From an archaeon (GTDB lineage: Archaea > Thermoproteota > Thermoprotei_A > Marsarchaeales > Marsarchaeaceae): 60,395 bases of DNA. Location of the stretch: the NCBI GenBank assembly GCA_021817005.1, contig JAKAWJ010000008.1:1-60395 (forward strand), given 5' to 3'. The notes beneath the pieces are model-generated. The model was not told the origin of the DNA. It did no database searches and worked only from the letters and a program-made list of their open reading frames with translations. This document shows, one piece after another, positions 1 to 7,870 of the stretch (position 1 is the first letter of the stretch; each line of letters opens with the position of its first letter). Both the position numbers and the translations under genes were made by a program.

Positions 1-274
1 TCCCGAGCTGAATCTTCCTGACTACGACCTTGTCGTTAAGCGTCACGCCAGTATTTGTGAGTGTCTCATCATCTGCCCTTATGATTCGTTTGCCATTCTC
101 CTTTTTCTCGCAGGGCTGAACGGTGAGGGCGGCCCGCCTATACCCGATTAGCAGGATTGGGTCGCCTGCCTGAATTCCAAGCTCATTCATCACGGTTTCA
201 TCGAGCTGAGCGAGACCTCTTCCGGAGAGTCTCTTCTCAAGCGGCTCGATTCTGACAAAAGACTGGTTTGGCAC
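1..274 (-). CDS. cdc48: CDC48/VCP-like AAA ATPase, N-terminal domain (partial)
   Basis: The minus strand reads open from a GTG at 274 to the window edge, about 91 residues. The peptide begins VPNQSFVRIEPLEK and contains GRGLAQLD, GIQAGDPILLIG and, near the edge, GVTLNDKVVVRKI. This is the double-psi beta-barrel N-domain that precedes the two ATPase modules of archaeal CDC48/VCP, the segment that binds substrates and adaptors for protein unfolding in the cytoplasm. The ATPase modules lie outside the window. The gene is divergent from ino1. The GTG is chosen because no ATG or TTG follows the upstream stop closely and an AT-rich ATTATATTA stretch lies just upstream. An AMP-phosphorylase-like or FtsZ-interacting double-psi protein is possible, but the order of motifs fits CDC48 best. 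Confidence 0.82.
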   Translation of the reverse strand, partial: MPNQSFVRIEPLEKRLSGRGLAQLDETVMNELGIQAGDPILLIGYRRAALTVQPCEKKENGKRIIRADDETLTNTGVTLNDKVVVRKIQLG

Positions 275-411
275 GCGTACCCGTAATATAATTGCAGTTC
301 CTCAATAAATCGTTTGTGAATGGCCTTTTTGATTACCTCTTATTCGTGGTAAATCCACAGACCATTTCAGCAAGCTTATTTCAGAGCGTCCAGAGGCGCT
401 GCAAGAGGCAA

Positions 412-1488
412 TTGAGCGAAACCGAGAAGGTTCAGGAGCCACCCGAGCACGAAATTAGAGTCGCCGTAGCAGGGGTGGGTTCATCAGTTAGCGGAATGTT
501 GCAGGCAGCAGAGCTCTATAAACGTGGCTCGGGAACTGGTCTACTACATGGCGTCCTTGGTCCATTCTCCCCAAGCGACATCTCGCTTGTTGCCGCGTTT
601 GACGTTGACGAGCGCAAAGTAGGCAGGCCCGTGAGAGAAGCGTTGCAGGCAGTGCCTGGGGCACTGCCCATGTTCACGCCAATAAAGCAAAATTTGAAGG
701 TCGAACCCGGTCTTTCGAAGAACGAACTCGCTAGCGACTCGCCCGCCACAAAAGCGGTCAGTTACGACTCCTTTGTAAGTAGTCTTGAGAAAGCCCGACC
801 AGATGTTCTTCTGAACGCCATAACAGGGGGACTTGATAGCACTGGAGAAGCCTATGCACAGGCTGCCCTAGACTGCGGCTGCGCCTTCGTAAATGCCACA
901 CCGACACCGATAGCCACGAGTACAGAACTAGAAGCAAAATTCCGCCATAGAGGGCTTCCTCTCCTTGGAGACGATTTGCTCAGTCAGATTGGCGGAACGC
1001 TCTTTCACTCTATGGTGCTTTCTGTTCTTAGCTCGCGCGGCGTAAAAATTACGCAAACATATCAGCTTGATGTGGGAGGCGGCCGCGAGAACGAAGTGAC
1101 GGTGGAAGATGACGAACTTCGGCTCAGAAAACGCGCCATAAAAACGTTAACTGTGGCAAGCGTCATACCATACAAAATAAAGGCAGCCACTGGCACCACC
1201 GAATATGTGGATTTTATGGGCAATTCTCGGGATAGCCGCTTCGAAATCATGGGCGAAACCGTGCTGGGTGCACCCATAGAAGTAGAAGTTACGTTAAGGA
1301 GCGTCGACGGAGCGAACGCGGCGGGACCGCTTCTGGATGCAGTGAGGGTGGCAAAGCTTTGTCTGTTGAAGAGGATCGGTGGTGCAATCGAAGATGTCAA
1401 CCCATATCTTTTCAAACTGGTCAGGTCCCCCGTTGACCCGGTTTCAGCAGAGAGGATGTTCAACGACTTCATAAAAAGGGTCTCGTAA
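412..1488 (+). CDS. ino1: Inositol-3-phosphate synthase, archaeal type
   Basis: The enzyme converts glucose-6-phosphate to 1L-myo-inositol-1-phosphate with NAD, feeding archaeal phosphatidylinositol-type lipids and compatible solutes. An N-terminal Rossmann motif (RVAVAGVGSSVSG, about residues 16-28) is followed by the family core: GDDLLSQIGG, TYQLDVGGGRENE and GTTEYVDFMGNSRDSRF. The C-terminus keeps the PYLFK signature. I place the start at TTG 412 (358 aa). The frame stays open upstream to TTG 292, but those 40 residues do not look like the family, and a CTTATTT box at 375-381 sits at promoter distance from 412. The asparaginase gene follows after 38 nt on the same strand. Family assignment is firm; the start is less so. 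Confidence 0.9.
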   Translation: MSETEKVQEPPEHEIRVAVAGVGSSVSGMLQAAELYKRGSGTGLLHGVLGPFSPSDISLVAAFDVDERKVGRPVREALQAVPGALPMFTPIKQNLKVEPGLSKNELASDSPATKAVSYDSFVSSLEKARPDVLLNAITGGLDSTGEAYAQAALDCGCAFVNATPTPIATSTELEAKFRHRGLPLLGDDLLSQIGGTLFHSMVLSVLSSRGVKITQTYQLDVGGGRENEVTVEDDELRLRKRAIKTLTVASVIPYKIKAATGTTEYVDFMGNSRDSRFEIMGETVLGAPIEVEVTLRSVDGANAAGPLLDAVRVAKLCLLKRIGGAIEDVNPYLFKLVRSPVDPVSAERMFNDFIKRVS

Positions 1489-1526
1489 TCGAACCGACCG
1501 GCGCTGCAAACCGAAGTAGAAAGCAT

Positions 1527-2462
1527 TTGTTCGGGATAGTGATTCATGGAGGGGCTGGGGTACTAAGGGGCCACCACGACCTCGAAGCCTACAGAAAGGG
1601 TCTGGATTCCGCGCTTTCCAAGGGGTACAGCTCGCTCGCTGAAGGGGGAAGCGCTCTTGACGCCGTTGTAGCAGCGGTGTATGACATGGAGGAATCCGGG
1701 GCGTTCAATGCAGGTGTTGGTTGTTCGCTCACGGTTGACGGAAGGGCCGAAGTGGACGCGGGCATCATGAATGGAAATGACTTGTCCGCAGGAGCTGTCG
1801 CATCACTTGACTCTGTCAGGCATCCTGTCCTTGCTGCGAAACGAGTAATGGAGGACACCGACCACGTGTTACTTGTCGGTCCAGGAGCCATGGCCTTTTT
1901 AGAAACTTATGGAATCCGGAGCGACCCGGAACTGGTTACTCCAGTTAAACTCCAAAAGTTGAACGAACTCAGGCAAAAGTGGGTGGCTGGCGAGGGCAGG
2001 TTGGCAAAGAACCGGATTGTATACGACCGCGGTGCACGCCATGGTACGGTTGGGGCCGTGGCAATTGACAGTAAAGGTATGATAAGCTCCGCAGTTTCCA
2101 CTGGTGGCTACTGGCTAAAGCTGAGCGGGAGAGTAGGCGACAGTCCCATCCCCGGTGCTGGTTTCTGGGCTGACAGCAGATTCGGTGGTGCTGTGGCAAC
2201 TGGGACGGGCGAATATGCAATACGAACTACTCTCTGCAGATACGCGGTCGACCTTCTGGCTCGGCAGGAGTGCGCCCAATCTGCGGCGGACGCTGCAATC
2301 GCCGAAGTAACGCGGAGATTTGGTAACGGCACGATGGGGATTATAGTGCTTGATAAGGAGGGAGATGCCGGTTTCTCCTACAACACTGAGGGAATGGGTA
2401 GAGCGGCTTTCTTTAGCGGTTGGGAAAAGCCTCTGGTGCAAGTCTTTCCAGAGGACAAGTAA
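1527..2462 (+). CDS. Threonine-type L-asparaginase / isoaspartyl aminopeptidase (Ntn hydrolase)
   Basis: This is a 311-aa plant-type asparaginase precursor. It hydrolyses L-asparagine and/or beta-aspartyl dipeptides after self-cleavage that exposes a catalytic threonine. The start (IVIHGGAG) is the family signature. The cleavage site is RHGTVGAV, with Thr174 as the predicted new N-terminus of the beta subunit. GSALDAVVAAV and FNAGVG are also family-typical. The C-terminal half has GTGEYAIR and the closing FSYNTEGMGRA. The start is TTG 1527, directly before the beta-strand that opens the fold. It sits 38 nt behind ino1, so co-transcription is likely, although no metabolic link is evident. The sequence cannot tell free asparaginase from isopeptide repair. 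Confidence 0.9.
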   Translation: MFGIVIHGGAGVLRGHHDLEAYRKGLDSALSKGYSSLAEGGSALDAVVAAVYDMEESGAFNAGVGCSLTVDGRAEVDAGIMNGNDLSAGAVASLDSVRHPVLAAKRVMEDTDHVLLVGPGAMAFLETYGIRSDPELVTPVKLQKLNELRQKWVAGEGRLAKNRIVYDRGARHGTVGAVAIDSKGMISSAVSTGGYWLKLSGRVGDSPIPGAGFWADSRFGGAVATGTGEYAIRTTLCRYAVDLLARQECAQSAADAAIAEVTRRFGNGTMGIIVLDKEGDAGFSYNTEGMGRAAFFSGWEKPLVQVFPEDK

Positions 2463-2545
2463 ACTCGCAAATTGGCTGGCATCCTTGGCTGCAGTTTACA
2501 CGCTTGGGTGGTTTCTCCTAAACTACGCATGGAAGTGGGGGTCGC

Positions 2546-3229
2546 ATGACGATTAGGGTACATAATTTAACCGAACTGAATAATATCATAATCAGCTGCA
2601 CCCGGTGTCCACGGTTAGTGGAATACAGGTCTTCAGTCGCGAGACAGAAAGTCAAGCGGTATATGAACGAGCACTATTGGGGGCGTCCGCTTCCTGGTTT
2701 TGGAGATCCATCTGCTCGGGTGTTGATTGTTGGCTTGGCCCCGGCCGCGCACGGCGGGAATCGAACTGGAAGAATGTTTACGGGCGATTCGTCCGGAGAT
2801 TTTCTGTTCGCATCGCTCTTTAGATGCGGATTATCGAATCAGTCCTCTTCTCTACGTGTTAACGATGGTTTGAGGCTCCGTGGAGTATATGTTACGGCTG
2901 CGCTACGCTGCGCACCCCCTCAAAACAAGCCCGCAAGAGACGAACTGGACCGGTGCTTTGAGTACCTAAAAATGGAACTGAGCCTCTTAGAACATGTTAA
3001 GGTGATAGTCGCTCTTGGAGGAATAGCCTTTTCGACCTGCAAGCGGCTTGTTGGGATTAGAGAAGGAAAGTTTGGGCATGGTACTGAAATTAAAGCTGGA
3101 GGCTATCTTGTTGTTGCATCTTATCATCCCAGCCGGAGGAATACCCAAACCGGACTACTGAATGCCCAGATGCTTGACCGTATATTTCTGAGAGCAAGGG
3201 CGCTTGCAGGGCTTTCAGAACTTCAGTGA
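2546..3229 (+). CDS. Uracil-DNA glycosylase, family 5 (UdgB type)
   Basis: This 227-aa protein should excise uracil and other deaminated bases from DNA. Family-5 signatures are clear: GLAPAAHGGNRTGR near residues 63-76 (the active-site loop, lacking the polar Asp/Asn of other UDG families), a late HPSRRNTQTG motif, and CTRC at residues 18-21 that begins the iron-sulfur cysteine set, with further cysteines at AALRC and LDRC. The length suits family 5. The ATG start overlaps the end of a short hydrophobic reading frame that spans the gap behind the asparaginase gene. Such glycosylases are common in archaea exposed to heat-driven cytosine deamination. Confidence 0.88.
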   Translation: MTIRVHNLTELNNIIISCTRCPRLVEYRSSVARQKVKRYMNEHYWGRPLPGFGDPSARVLIVGLAPAAHGGNRTGRMFTGDSSGDFLFASLFRCGLSNQSSSLRVNDGLRLRGVYVTAALRCAPPQNKPARDELDRCFEYLKMELSLLEHVKVIVALGGIAFSTCKRLVGIREGKFGHGTEIKAGGYLVVASYHPSRRNTQTGLLNAQMLDRIFLRARALAGLSELQ

Positions 3230-3323
3230 GCCCGTAATAGTCTGCCGGCTCTAGCTATATCGAACCACCTTTGATTCATGGCACACTTAAATTCGTCCAC
3301 ATACTGTGCAAAAGTCGTCCGGA

Positions 3324-4196
3324 ATGACCTCACTGCTCGAATATACTTTGCTCATGTTTCTTATTTCCATATTGGCAGGATTTGTTGGTTCTCTTATTGG
3401 GATTGGAGGCGGGATTATAGTTGTTCCAGTGCTTACACTCTTGTTCAACGTTCCACTTGGATTTGCGATTGGAGCGAGCATTGTCTCAGTAATCGCAACC
3501 TCAAGTGGGGCCGCGTCTGCCTATGTAAAAGACAGGATAACAAATCTGAGGATAGGTATGTTTCTGGAGATAGCAACTTCAACAGGGGCGGTGGTAGGTG
3601 CTGTTACTACTATCTTTCTCATAAAGAGTTCTCTATCATGGATCGTTTATATCGTGTTTGGGATTGTCCTGCTGTCTTCGTCATACGACCTTTACAGGAA
3701 GTCAAAGAAAGGAATTGATTTTACGCAGTCAGCCGTCAACGCTAGGCCAAATAGGCTTGGTGAGAGCCTAAACCTGAAGGGAGAATACTATGATAGCGCG
3801 CTACAACAACACATTAAATACGAGGCAACCCGAGTCCCGGGTGGTCTGGCTGTGATGTTCTGTGCGGGCCTCGTTTCAGGATTACTCGGTATTGGAAGCG
3901 GGGCCCTGAAGGTCATAGGCATGGACACACTCATGCGTCTGCCATTCAAGGTCTCTACAACAACAAGCAACTTCATGATCGGTGTCACCGCGGCTGCGAG
4001 CACCGGTATTTTTTACATTGGGGGGTTTGTGAACCCATTAATAGCTGCACCCGTAATGGTTGGAGTTGTGATGGGTTCCTTTGCTGGCACAAAGACGCTG
4101 GTTAGATCAAAACCTTCTTCCTTGCGACTCGTGTTTATCGTAGTGCTACTAATTCTGGGCATTGAAATGCTCCAGAGGGGAGCTGTGCTAGTCTAA
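3324..4196 (+). CDS. TauE/SafE-family membrane transporter
   Basis: This is a 290-aa polytopic membrane protein of the TauE/SafE family (sulfite, sulfonate or other anion export). The family repeat appears twice: GSLIGIGGGIIVVPVL in the first half and SGLLGIGSGALKVIGMD in the second, each leading into a hydrophobic helix. About eight membrane segments are visible, separated by a hydrophilic loop near residues 130-170. I chose ATG 3324. A GTG at 3306 is also in frame, but a TTAAAT box near 3287-3293 suits a short-leader start at 3324. The DUF1634 membrane gene follows after 10 nt, a pairing seen repeatedly in archaea, so the two probably form one transporter. The substrate cannot be read from sequence. 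Confidence 0.85.
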   Translation: MTSLLEYTLLMFLISILAGFVGSLIGIGGGIIVVPVLTLLFNVPLGFAIGASIVSVIATSSGAASAYVKDRITNLRIGMFLEIATSTGAVVGAVTTIFLIKSSLSWIVYIVFGIVLLSSSYDLYRKSKKGIDFTQSAVNARPNRLGESLNLKGEYYDSALQQHIKYEATRVPGGLAVMFCAGLVSGLLGIGSGALKVIGMDTLMRLPFKVSTTTSNFMIGVTAAASTGIFYIGGFVNPLIAAPVMVGVVMGSFAGTKTLVRSKPSSLRLVFIVVLLILGIEMLQRGAVLV

Positions 4197-4206
4197 AGGA
4201 GCGGGA

Positions 4207-4635
4207 GTGAGCCTCAAGTTGAACAAAGAAGGCAATTCAGCAGAATCGAAAATCGATTTTAATGCCATAATAGGAAATATACTGAGATATGGCGTTACAC
4301 TGAGCAGTGTCTTAGTAGTTGCCAGCATGGCTTTCATCTTTGCTGGCCACGCGTCAAGAGATTTACCGAATAGTGTAAGTCAGCTCATACAGACGAATTA
4401 CGGGAGGCCGACAGTAGACTTTGATAAGTTCGTTAGCGGGATTTTGAGCTTAAATCCTATGTATATACTTCAACTCGGCTTTCTGATACTTCTTGCCACC
4501 CCGATAATGAGAGTCGGGGCCTCGATTGTATTATTCGCGTTTGAAAAGGACAAGGCGTATGTTTTAGTGACTACTTTTGTGCTTATAGTTCTGCTTTTCA
4601 GCATATTCGTGGTCGGTCCTATCGAAGCAAGGTAA
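4207..4635 (+). CDS. DUF1634 membrane protein, partner of TauE-like transporter
   Basis: A 142-aa protein with three hydrophobic segments, near residues 26-46 (LRYGVTLSSVLVVASMAFIF), 87-107 and 118-137. The central LATPIMRVGASIVLFAFEKD stretch is the hallmark of DUF1634 proteins, which typically sit next to TauE/SafE genes. The start is GTG 4207, 10 nt after the transporter stop, implying one transcript. The likely role is an accessory subunit of the anion exporter; no catalytic residues are visible. Identification rests on the motif, the segment layout and the neighbour. Confidence 0.75.
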   Translation: MSLKLNKEGNSAESKIDFNAIIGNILRYGVTLSSVLVVASMAFIFAGHASRDLPNSVSQLIQTNYGRPTVDFDKFVSGILSLNPMYILQLGFLILLATPIMRVGASIVLFAFEKDKAYVLVTTFVLIVLLFSIFVVGPIEAR

Positions 4636-5103
4636 ATGGATGGCCAGAGCTTCATCAACCTAACTAAATGGATTCTATGAAACTGGCCATCTTAACTATT
4701 CACTCAGTTCACGGTCGGTTCGCTAGCTCGACGCTCAAAAAGAAAGTGCGATGAGCTCAGGTGATAATCCGTTCTTCACTTTTAGAAAGGCTCGGGACGT
4801 AAGTGCAGAGCACGCTTTCCGAATACTGGCACGGTCGATGGCTTCAATGGGTTTTATGCTGTTCTCAACTTACTTCCCCGTCTGCAGAGGAAGGAGTGAG
4901 AGTATACAGTTCTGATTTTGGTGGCGTAGCTTTGAACCCTTACGTTCGCGAATTGACGCTAAGGTAAAGTCGGTAACGTTCTATAATCTCCATGGCTGGC
5001 TTCCCAGCTTGGCGGGGGCATCCGTTCGCAATACTCGTGAATGCCTCACCTAGCAGTTGGCGTCATAGAGACGGTGTAACTCGGAATGATTGGGCGAGTA
5101 GGC
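4636..5103. other. 468-bp intergenic stretch, mostly empty
   Basis: The gap between the convergent DUF1634 and methyltransferase genes contains only the possible MFS fragment described separately and a copy of a 15-nt word (TCCGTTCGCAATACT at 5021-5035) that recurs before gatC. I see no tRNA-like T-arm and no other credible coding frame. The stretch near 4990-5020 contains two inverted GCTGG/CCAGC words that could fold into a small hairpin. Confidence 0.5.
4751..4915 (+). pseudogene. Possible remnant of an MFS transporter N-terminus
   Basis: A 54-codon frame starts at ATG 4751 in the gap behind the DUF1634 gene. After a charged start (NPFFTFRKARDV) it reads RILARSMASMGFMLFSTYFPV, which resembles the first transmembrane helix of major-facilitator proteins. 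It then turns into RGRSESIQF and stops. No matching second helix follows in any frame, so if this is MFS it is a broken fragment. The alternative is chance similarity in a 54-residue frame. A second, clearer decayed MFS gene lies at 38054-38520. Confidence 0.3.
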
Positions 5104-5694
5104 TCATCTGATATTCTTCTTCCAGACCAGAAGGTAGTGGTATGGCAAACCTTCATAAGAGGAGGTCTTACTGAAGCCTGCCTGAAGCATGATTGCTTCA
5201 GCTTGTTTCTTTGAGAGCCTCTTTTCGATAGGTGGTCCGAATTTGGTATGGATTTTCTTCCAGTCAACTATCATCACCTTCCCATTGGGCTCTAAGGATT
5301 CACCGACATTTCGCAATACACTGTTTGCGTCGCCAAAGTCATGAAGTGCGTTCGCAATCAACACGCAGTCAAAAGTGCCAAGCTGCCAGGGGGTCTCCAT
5401 CGCATCCTTAACAGCCAGGTGATAGTTCGAGAATCCAGCTGCCTCCAGCCTCTCTCTGCACATCTTTATCGCAAGTGGTTGTGAGTCAATTCCGAGAACG
5501 AATCCCTGCGGACCTACAAGAGCGGCAGCGTGACGAAGAAAGTATCCGGGCCCGCAGGCAACCTCTAGTAGCCTCTTACCTCTGAGGTCACCGAATTGCC
5601 TGAGTATAAGTTGTGGGTTTTGCCACTTCTTGCGGTCGTCTGACAGAAGGATTTTGTAGAACTCGATCAAGTCAGAGTTATGTCTGTCCTCCAC
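5104..5694 (-). CDS. Class I SAM-dependent methyltransferase
   Basis: A 196-aa protein with the Rossmann-like methyltransferase fold. Motif I is LLEVACGPGYF (about 42-52), followed by the acidic end of strand 2 in VLGIDSQPLA, motif III-like DCVLIANALHDFGD, and SLEPNGKVMIVDWKK before the C-terminal strands. It is of the UbiE/small-molecule type, but no substrate-specific motif is recognisable. The start is GTG 5694, with a GGTTAAATGG box about 36 nt upstream. It lies downstream of dph6 on the same strand with a gap near 90 nt, so it may have its own promoter. Rejected alternative: Dph5, because the diphthamide methyltransferase has a different fold and motifs. Confidence 0.8.
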   Translation of the reverse strand: MEDRHNSDLIEFYKILLSDDRKKWQNPQLILRQFGDLRGKRLLEVACGPGYFLRHAAALVGPQGFVLGIDSQPLAIKMCRERLEAAGFSNYHLAVKDAMETPWQLGTFDCVLIANALHDFGDANSVLRNVGESLEPNGKVMIVDWKKIHTKFGPPIEKRLSKKQAEAIMLQAGFSKTSSYEGLPYHYLLVWKKNIR

Positions 5695-5787
5695 TTTCGA
5701 CAGCAGAATCCGATGAACGAGTCCATTTAACCTTGTGGTTGGTATAGGCGTTGCGTGGGCGCAGGTTAGAGCGACGTACAGTCCAGA

Positions 5788-6507
5788 TTAGAAATGTGGG
5801 GGTTCTATAGTCACTAGGCGGTCGCTTGATTTAGGAGCAAGTAAAACCGATGAAACTCTGAACTCGCTCCTGTTAAGGCCGGCTAATACGCTACCTCTTA
5901 GCCTGAGCGCGTTTCTGAACAGGGGGCAGTCAAGGACCGCGCTTTCATACTCCCCGCCTTCTCCAACTATGCTCAGGCCGTAGCGAGAGTTGAGTCGAAC
6001 CAATCTTTCAATATCGTCAGTGCTGATAATATGTCCCAACCAGCTCGCGTCCAGCCCCATCGCATAGACACCTGACATAATGAATTTGAACCCACAACCC
6101 AGATAGTTGTTCAATAGCTTGACGGGGTCAACATGCCAAAGAGGGCTGAAACTCTTGAGGCCACTGTCCGAACACGCACGGTCCATCCTCCGCCTTTGAT
6201 ATTCACTTGATACCGCTCCATTAACGACGGCATCAAATCCGTGGCTTTTTGATAAGGCGGCCAGTCCGGCTGTAAAGCCTTCGACTTCAGCTTCTTTTCC
6301 TGCAGCGGCTGGTAGTTCCAAGAGTGGCAAGCCTGCCACTTCGGCTTGATATCTGACAATCTCAAGATTGATTGTGTGGAACATGAAGGAGTCAGTTTCT
6401 GCGGGTCTTACAGTAAGGAAGGCTCGAAGGCTCCAACCTTGGGAAACCATATGATAGGCAGCGAACAGGGAATCTTTTCCTCCACTAATCAAAGCGACAA
6501 AATCCAT
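5788..6507 (-). CDS. dph6: Diphthine-ammonia ligase (ATP pyrophosphatase family)
   Basis: This 239-aa enzyme should carry out the last step of diphthamide synthesis on elongation factor 2, amidating diphthine with ammonia and ATP. The PP-loop SGGKDS at residues 8-13 marks the N-type ATP pyrophosphatase fold. The second signature, VGEGGEYESAVLDCPLF near the C-terminus, is specific for the Dph6 family, as is the NGAVSSEYQRRR stretch. Length matches archaeal members. ATG 6507 is the only sensible start because the P-loop follows at once. It is divergent from the aminohydrolase gene at 6546 across 38 nt containing a TATA-like ATTTATACC that serves the plus strand. Confidence 0.88.
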   Translation of the reverse strand: MDFVALISGGKDSLFAAYHMVSQGWSLRAFLTVRPAETDSFMFHTINLEIVRYQAEVAGLPLLELPAAAGKEAEVEGFTAGLAALSKSHGFDAVVNGAVSSEYQRRRMDRACSDSGLKSFSPLWHVDPVKLLNNYLGCGFKFIMSGVYAMGLDASWLGHIISTDDIERLVRLNSRYGLSIVGEGGEYESAVLDCPLFRNALRLRGSVLAGLNRSEFRVSSVLLAPKSSDRLVTIEPPHF

Positions 6508-6518
6508 AGCATTTATAC
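6508..6518 (+). promoter_or_regulatory. TATA-like element of the aminohydrolase gene
   Basis: The ATTTATACC sequence between the divergent dph6 and aminohydrolase starts lies about 32 nt before ATG 6546. That spacing fits a leaderless or very short leader transcript on the plus strand. On the minus strand the same element would be too close to the dph6 start. Confidence 0.5.
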
Positions 6519-6545
6519 CGTGAGCTACCGATACGGCACGCCGCG

Positions 6546-7832
6546 ATGTGCGCAGTGCTCTTAAAGAATGTTTCGATTATCTACGATTCATACTCTAGGC
6601 GCTTGTTGCGCGGTAGGGATATATTCGTTGGCGATAATGGGATTGAGTCGATTCTGGAAGGAGAGTCGCCGTCAGGATCCAAGCGTGACTTTGTGGTCGA
6701 CTGCTCCGGAAAGGCCGTGACTCAGGGTTTAGGGAATTCGCATACCCACTTGGGCATGACCTTGCTAAGGGGTCATGCTGACGGGCTCAGCCTCCGTCAA
6801 TGGCTTAACGACCGTGTCTGGCCGATTGAGCGAAGGCTGAAACCAGAGCACATCCGTACGGGCGTCGAGCTCGGCCTTACTGAGTCTATCAGGGCGGGTG
6901 TGACTGGCTTGACAGATATGTACTTCAGTTCGCAAGAGGTGGCACGTGCAGCGGCTTCCTCGGGATTAAGGGTTCTTGTTGCTCCCGCGATCTTCGACAC
7001 AGGTGTCCCCGATTCGTCTCTAAATAATTGTTTGTCGGTGATCAACTCGCAACCCGTGGGGGGGCTGGTCAGCTTTGCGCTCGGCCCCCACTCTATCTAC
7101 GCATGTTCAGAAGAGACCCTGATGAAAGTGGGCGAATTTAGCAGAGCCAAATCACTAAGGGTTCATATACATCTCGCCGAAACGCGACTTGAGCAGGTCG
7201 AATGTGAACGTAGCAAGGGCATGAGAGAGGTTGAGTATCTGCGCAAAATGGACTTGCTCTCCAAGAGACTCACTGCTGCCCATGCTGTCTGGATAACCAA
7301 GCAGGAAGCGAATTTGTTGGGTAAAGCGGGAGCGAGCTCTGTATTCTGCCCTGTCTCGAACTCGAAGCTCGCCGAGGGTGGAATATCACCCGTTCCCGAG
7401 CTCCTTGCGGCTGGCACAAATGTATCCTTCGGTACAGATGGTCCAGCGAGCAACAACTCACTGAGCCTGATTGAAACAATGAAATTCGGTTCATTGCTGC
7501 TGTCACACTCTCGCTGGGATCCGCAATCTGTCACGCCTTCTGTTTGCCTTGAGATGGCAACAAAAAATGCCTACGCCGCAATGGACTTTCCTGAAAATCA
7601 TTTGGCGCCCGGGGGTCCGGCCGACCTAATAGCGTTCGATTTGCGTCAGCCCGGCATGCTAGGGGCGCTCTCTGCAGACTTTCCCAATTTATTGGTCTAT
7701 TCCGGGCCCAGTGTTGATCATGTTATTGTGAATGGCCAACCAGTCATGCTGGACCGCAGGATTTTAACCATGGACGAAGAAGAGATCAAAAACAGATTCG
7801 AAAGCACGGTCAGCAACATCTATCAGACTTAA
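6546..7832 (+). CDS. mtaD: Amidohydrolase of the MTA/SAH/adenosine deaminase (MtaD/DadD) group
   Basis: A 428-aa metal-dependent aminohydrolase. It carries the first metal-binding pair in GNSHTHLGM (His66 and His68), later HIHLAETRLEQVE, AAHAVWI, and the catalytic FGTDGPASNNSLSLIETMK block. This combination, together with RGHADGLSLRQWL, is typical of enzymes that deaminate methylthioadenosine, S-adenosylhomocysteine or 5'-deoxyadenosine; the atrazine chlorohydrolase and guanine deaminase branches are close relatives. The role is salvage of SAM by-products. Leaderless expression is likely from a TATA-like box at 6508-6518. The exact substrate is inferred, not seen. Confidence 0.85.
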   Translation: MCAVLLKNVSIIYDSYSRRLLRGRDIFVGDNGIESILEGESPSGSKRDFVVDCSGKAVTQGLGNSHTHLGMTLLRGHADGLSLRQWLNDRVWPIERRLKPEHIRTGVELGLTESIRAGVTGLTDMYFSSQEVARAAASSGLRVLVAPAIFDTGVPDSSLNNCLSVINSQPVGGLVSFALGPHSIYACSEETLMKVGEFSRAKSLRVHIHLAETRLEQVECERSKGMREVEYLRKMDLLSKRLTAAHAVWITKQEANLLGKAGASSVFCPVSNSKLAEGGISPVPELLAAGTNVSFGTDGPASNNSLSLIETMKFGSLLLSHSRWDPQSVTPSVCLEMATKNAYAAMDFPENHLAPGGPADLIAFDLRQPGMLGALSADFPNLLVYSGPSVDHVIVNGQPVMLDRRILTMDEEEIKNRFESTVSNIYQT

Positions 7833-7870
7833 TCCACGAGAGACTTTAACAACTGTACCTAAGACCAGTC

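Noticed and set aside
516-749. 77-codon minus-strand frame inside ino1
   Set aside because: It lies antisense within a well-supported gene and has no family motifs. Many similar shadow frames occur across the window.
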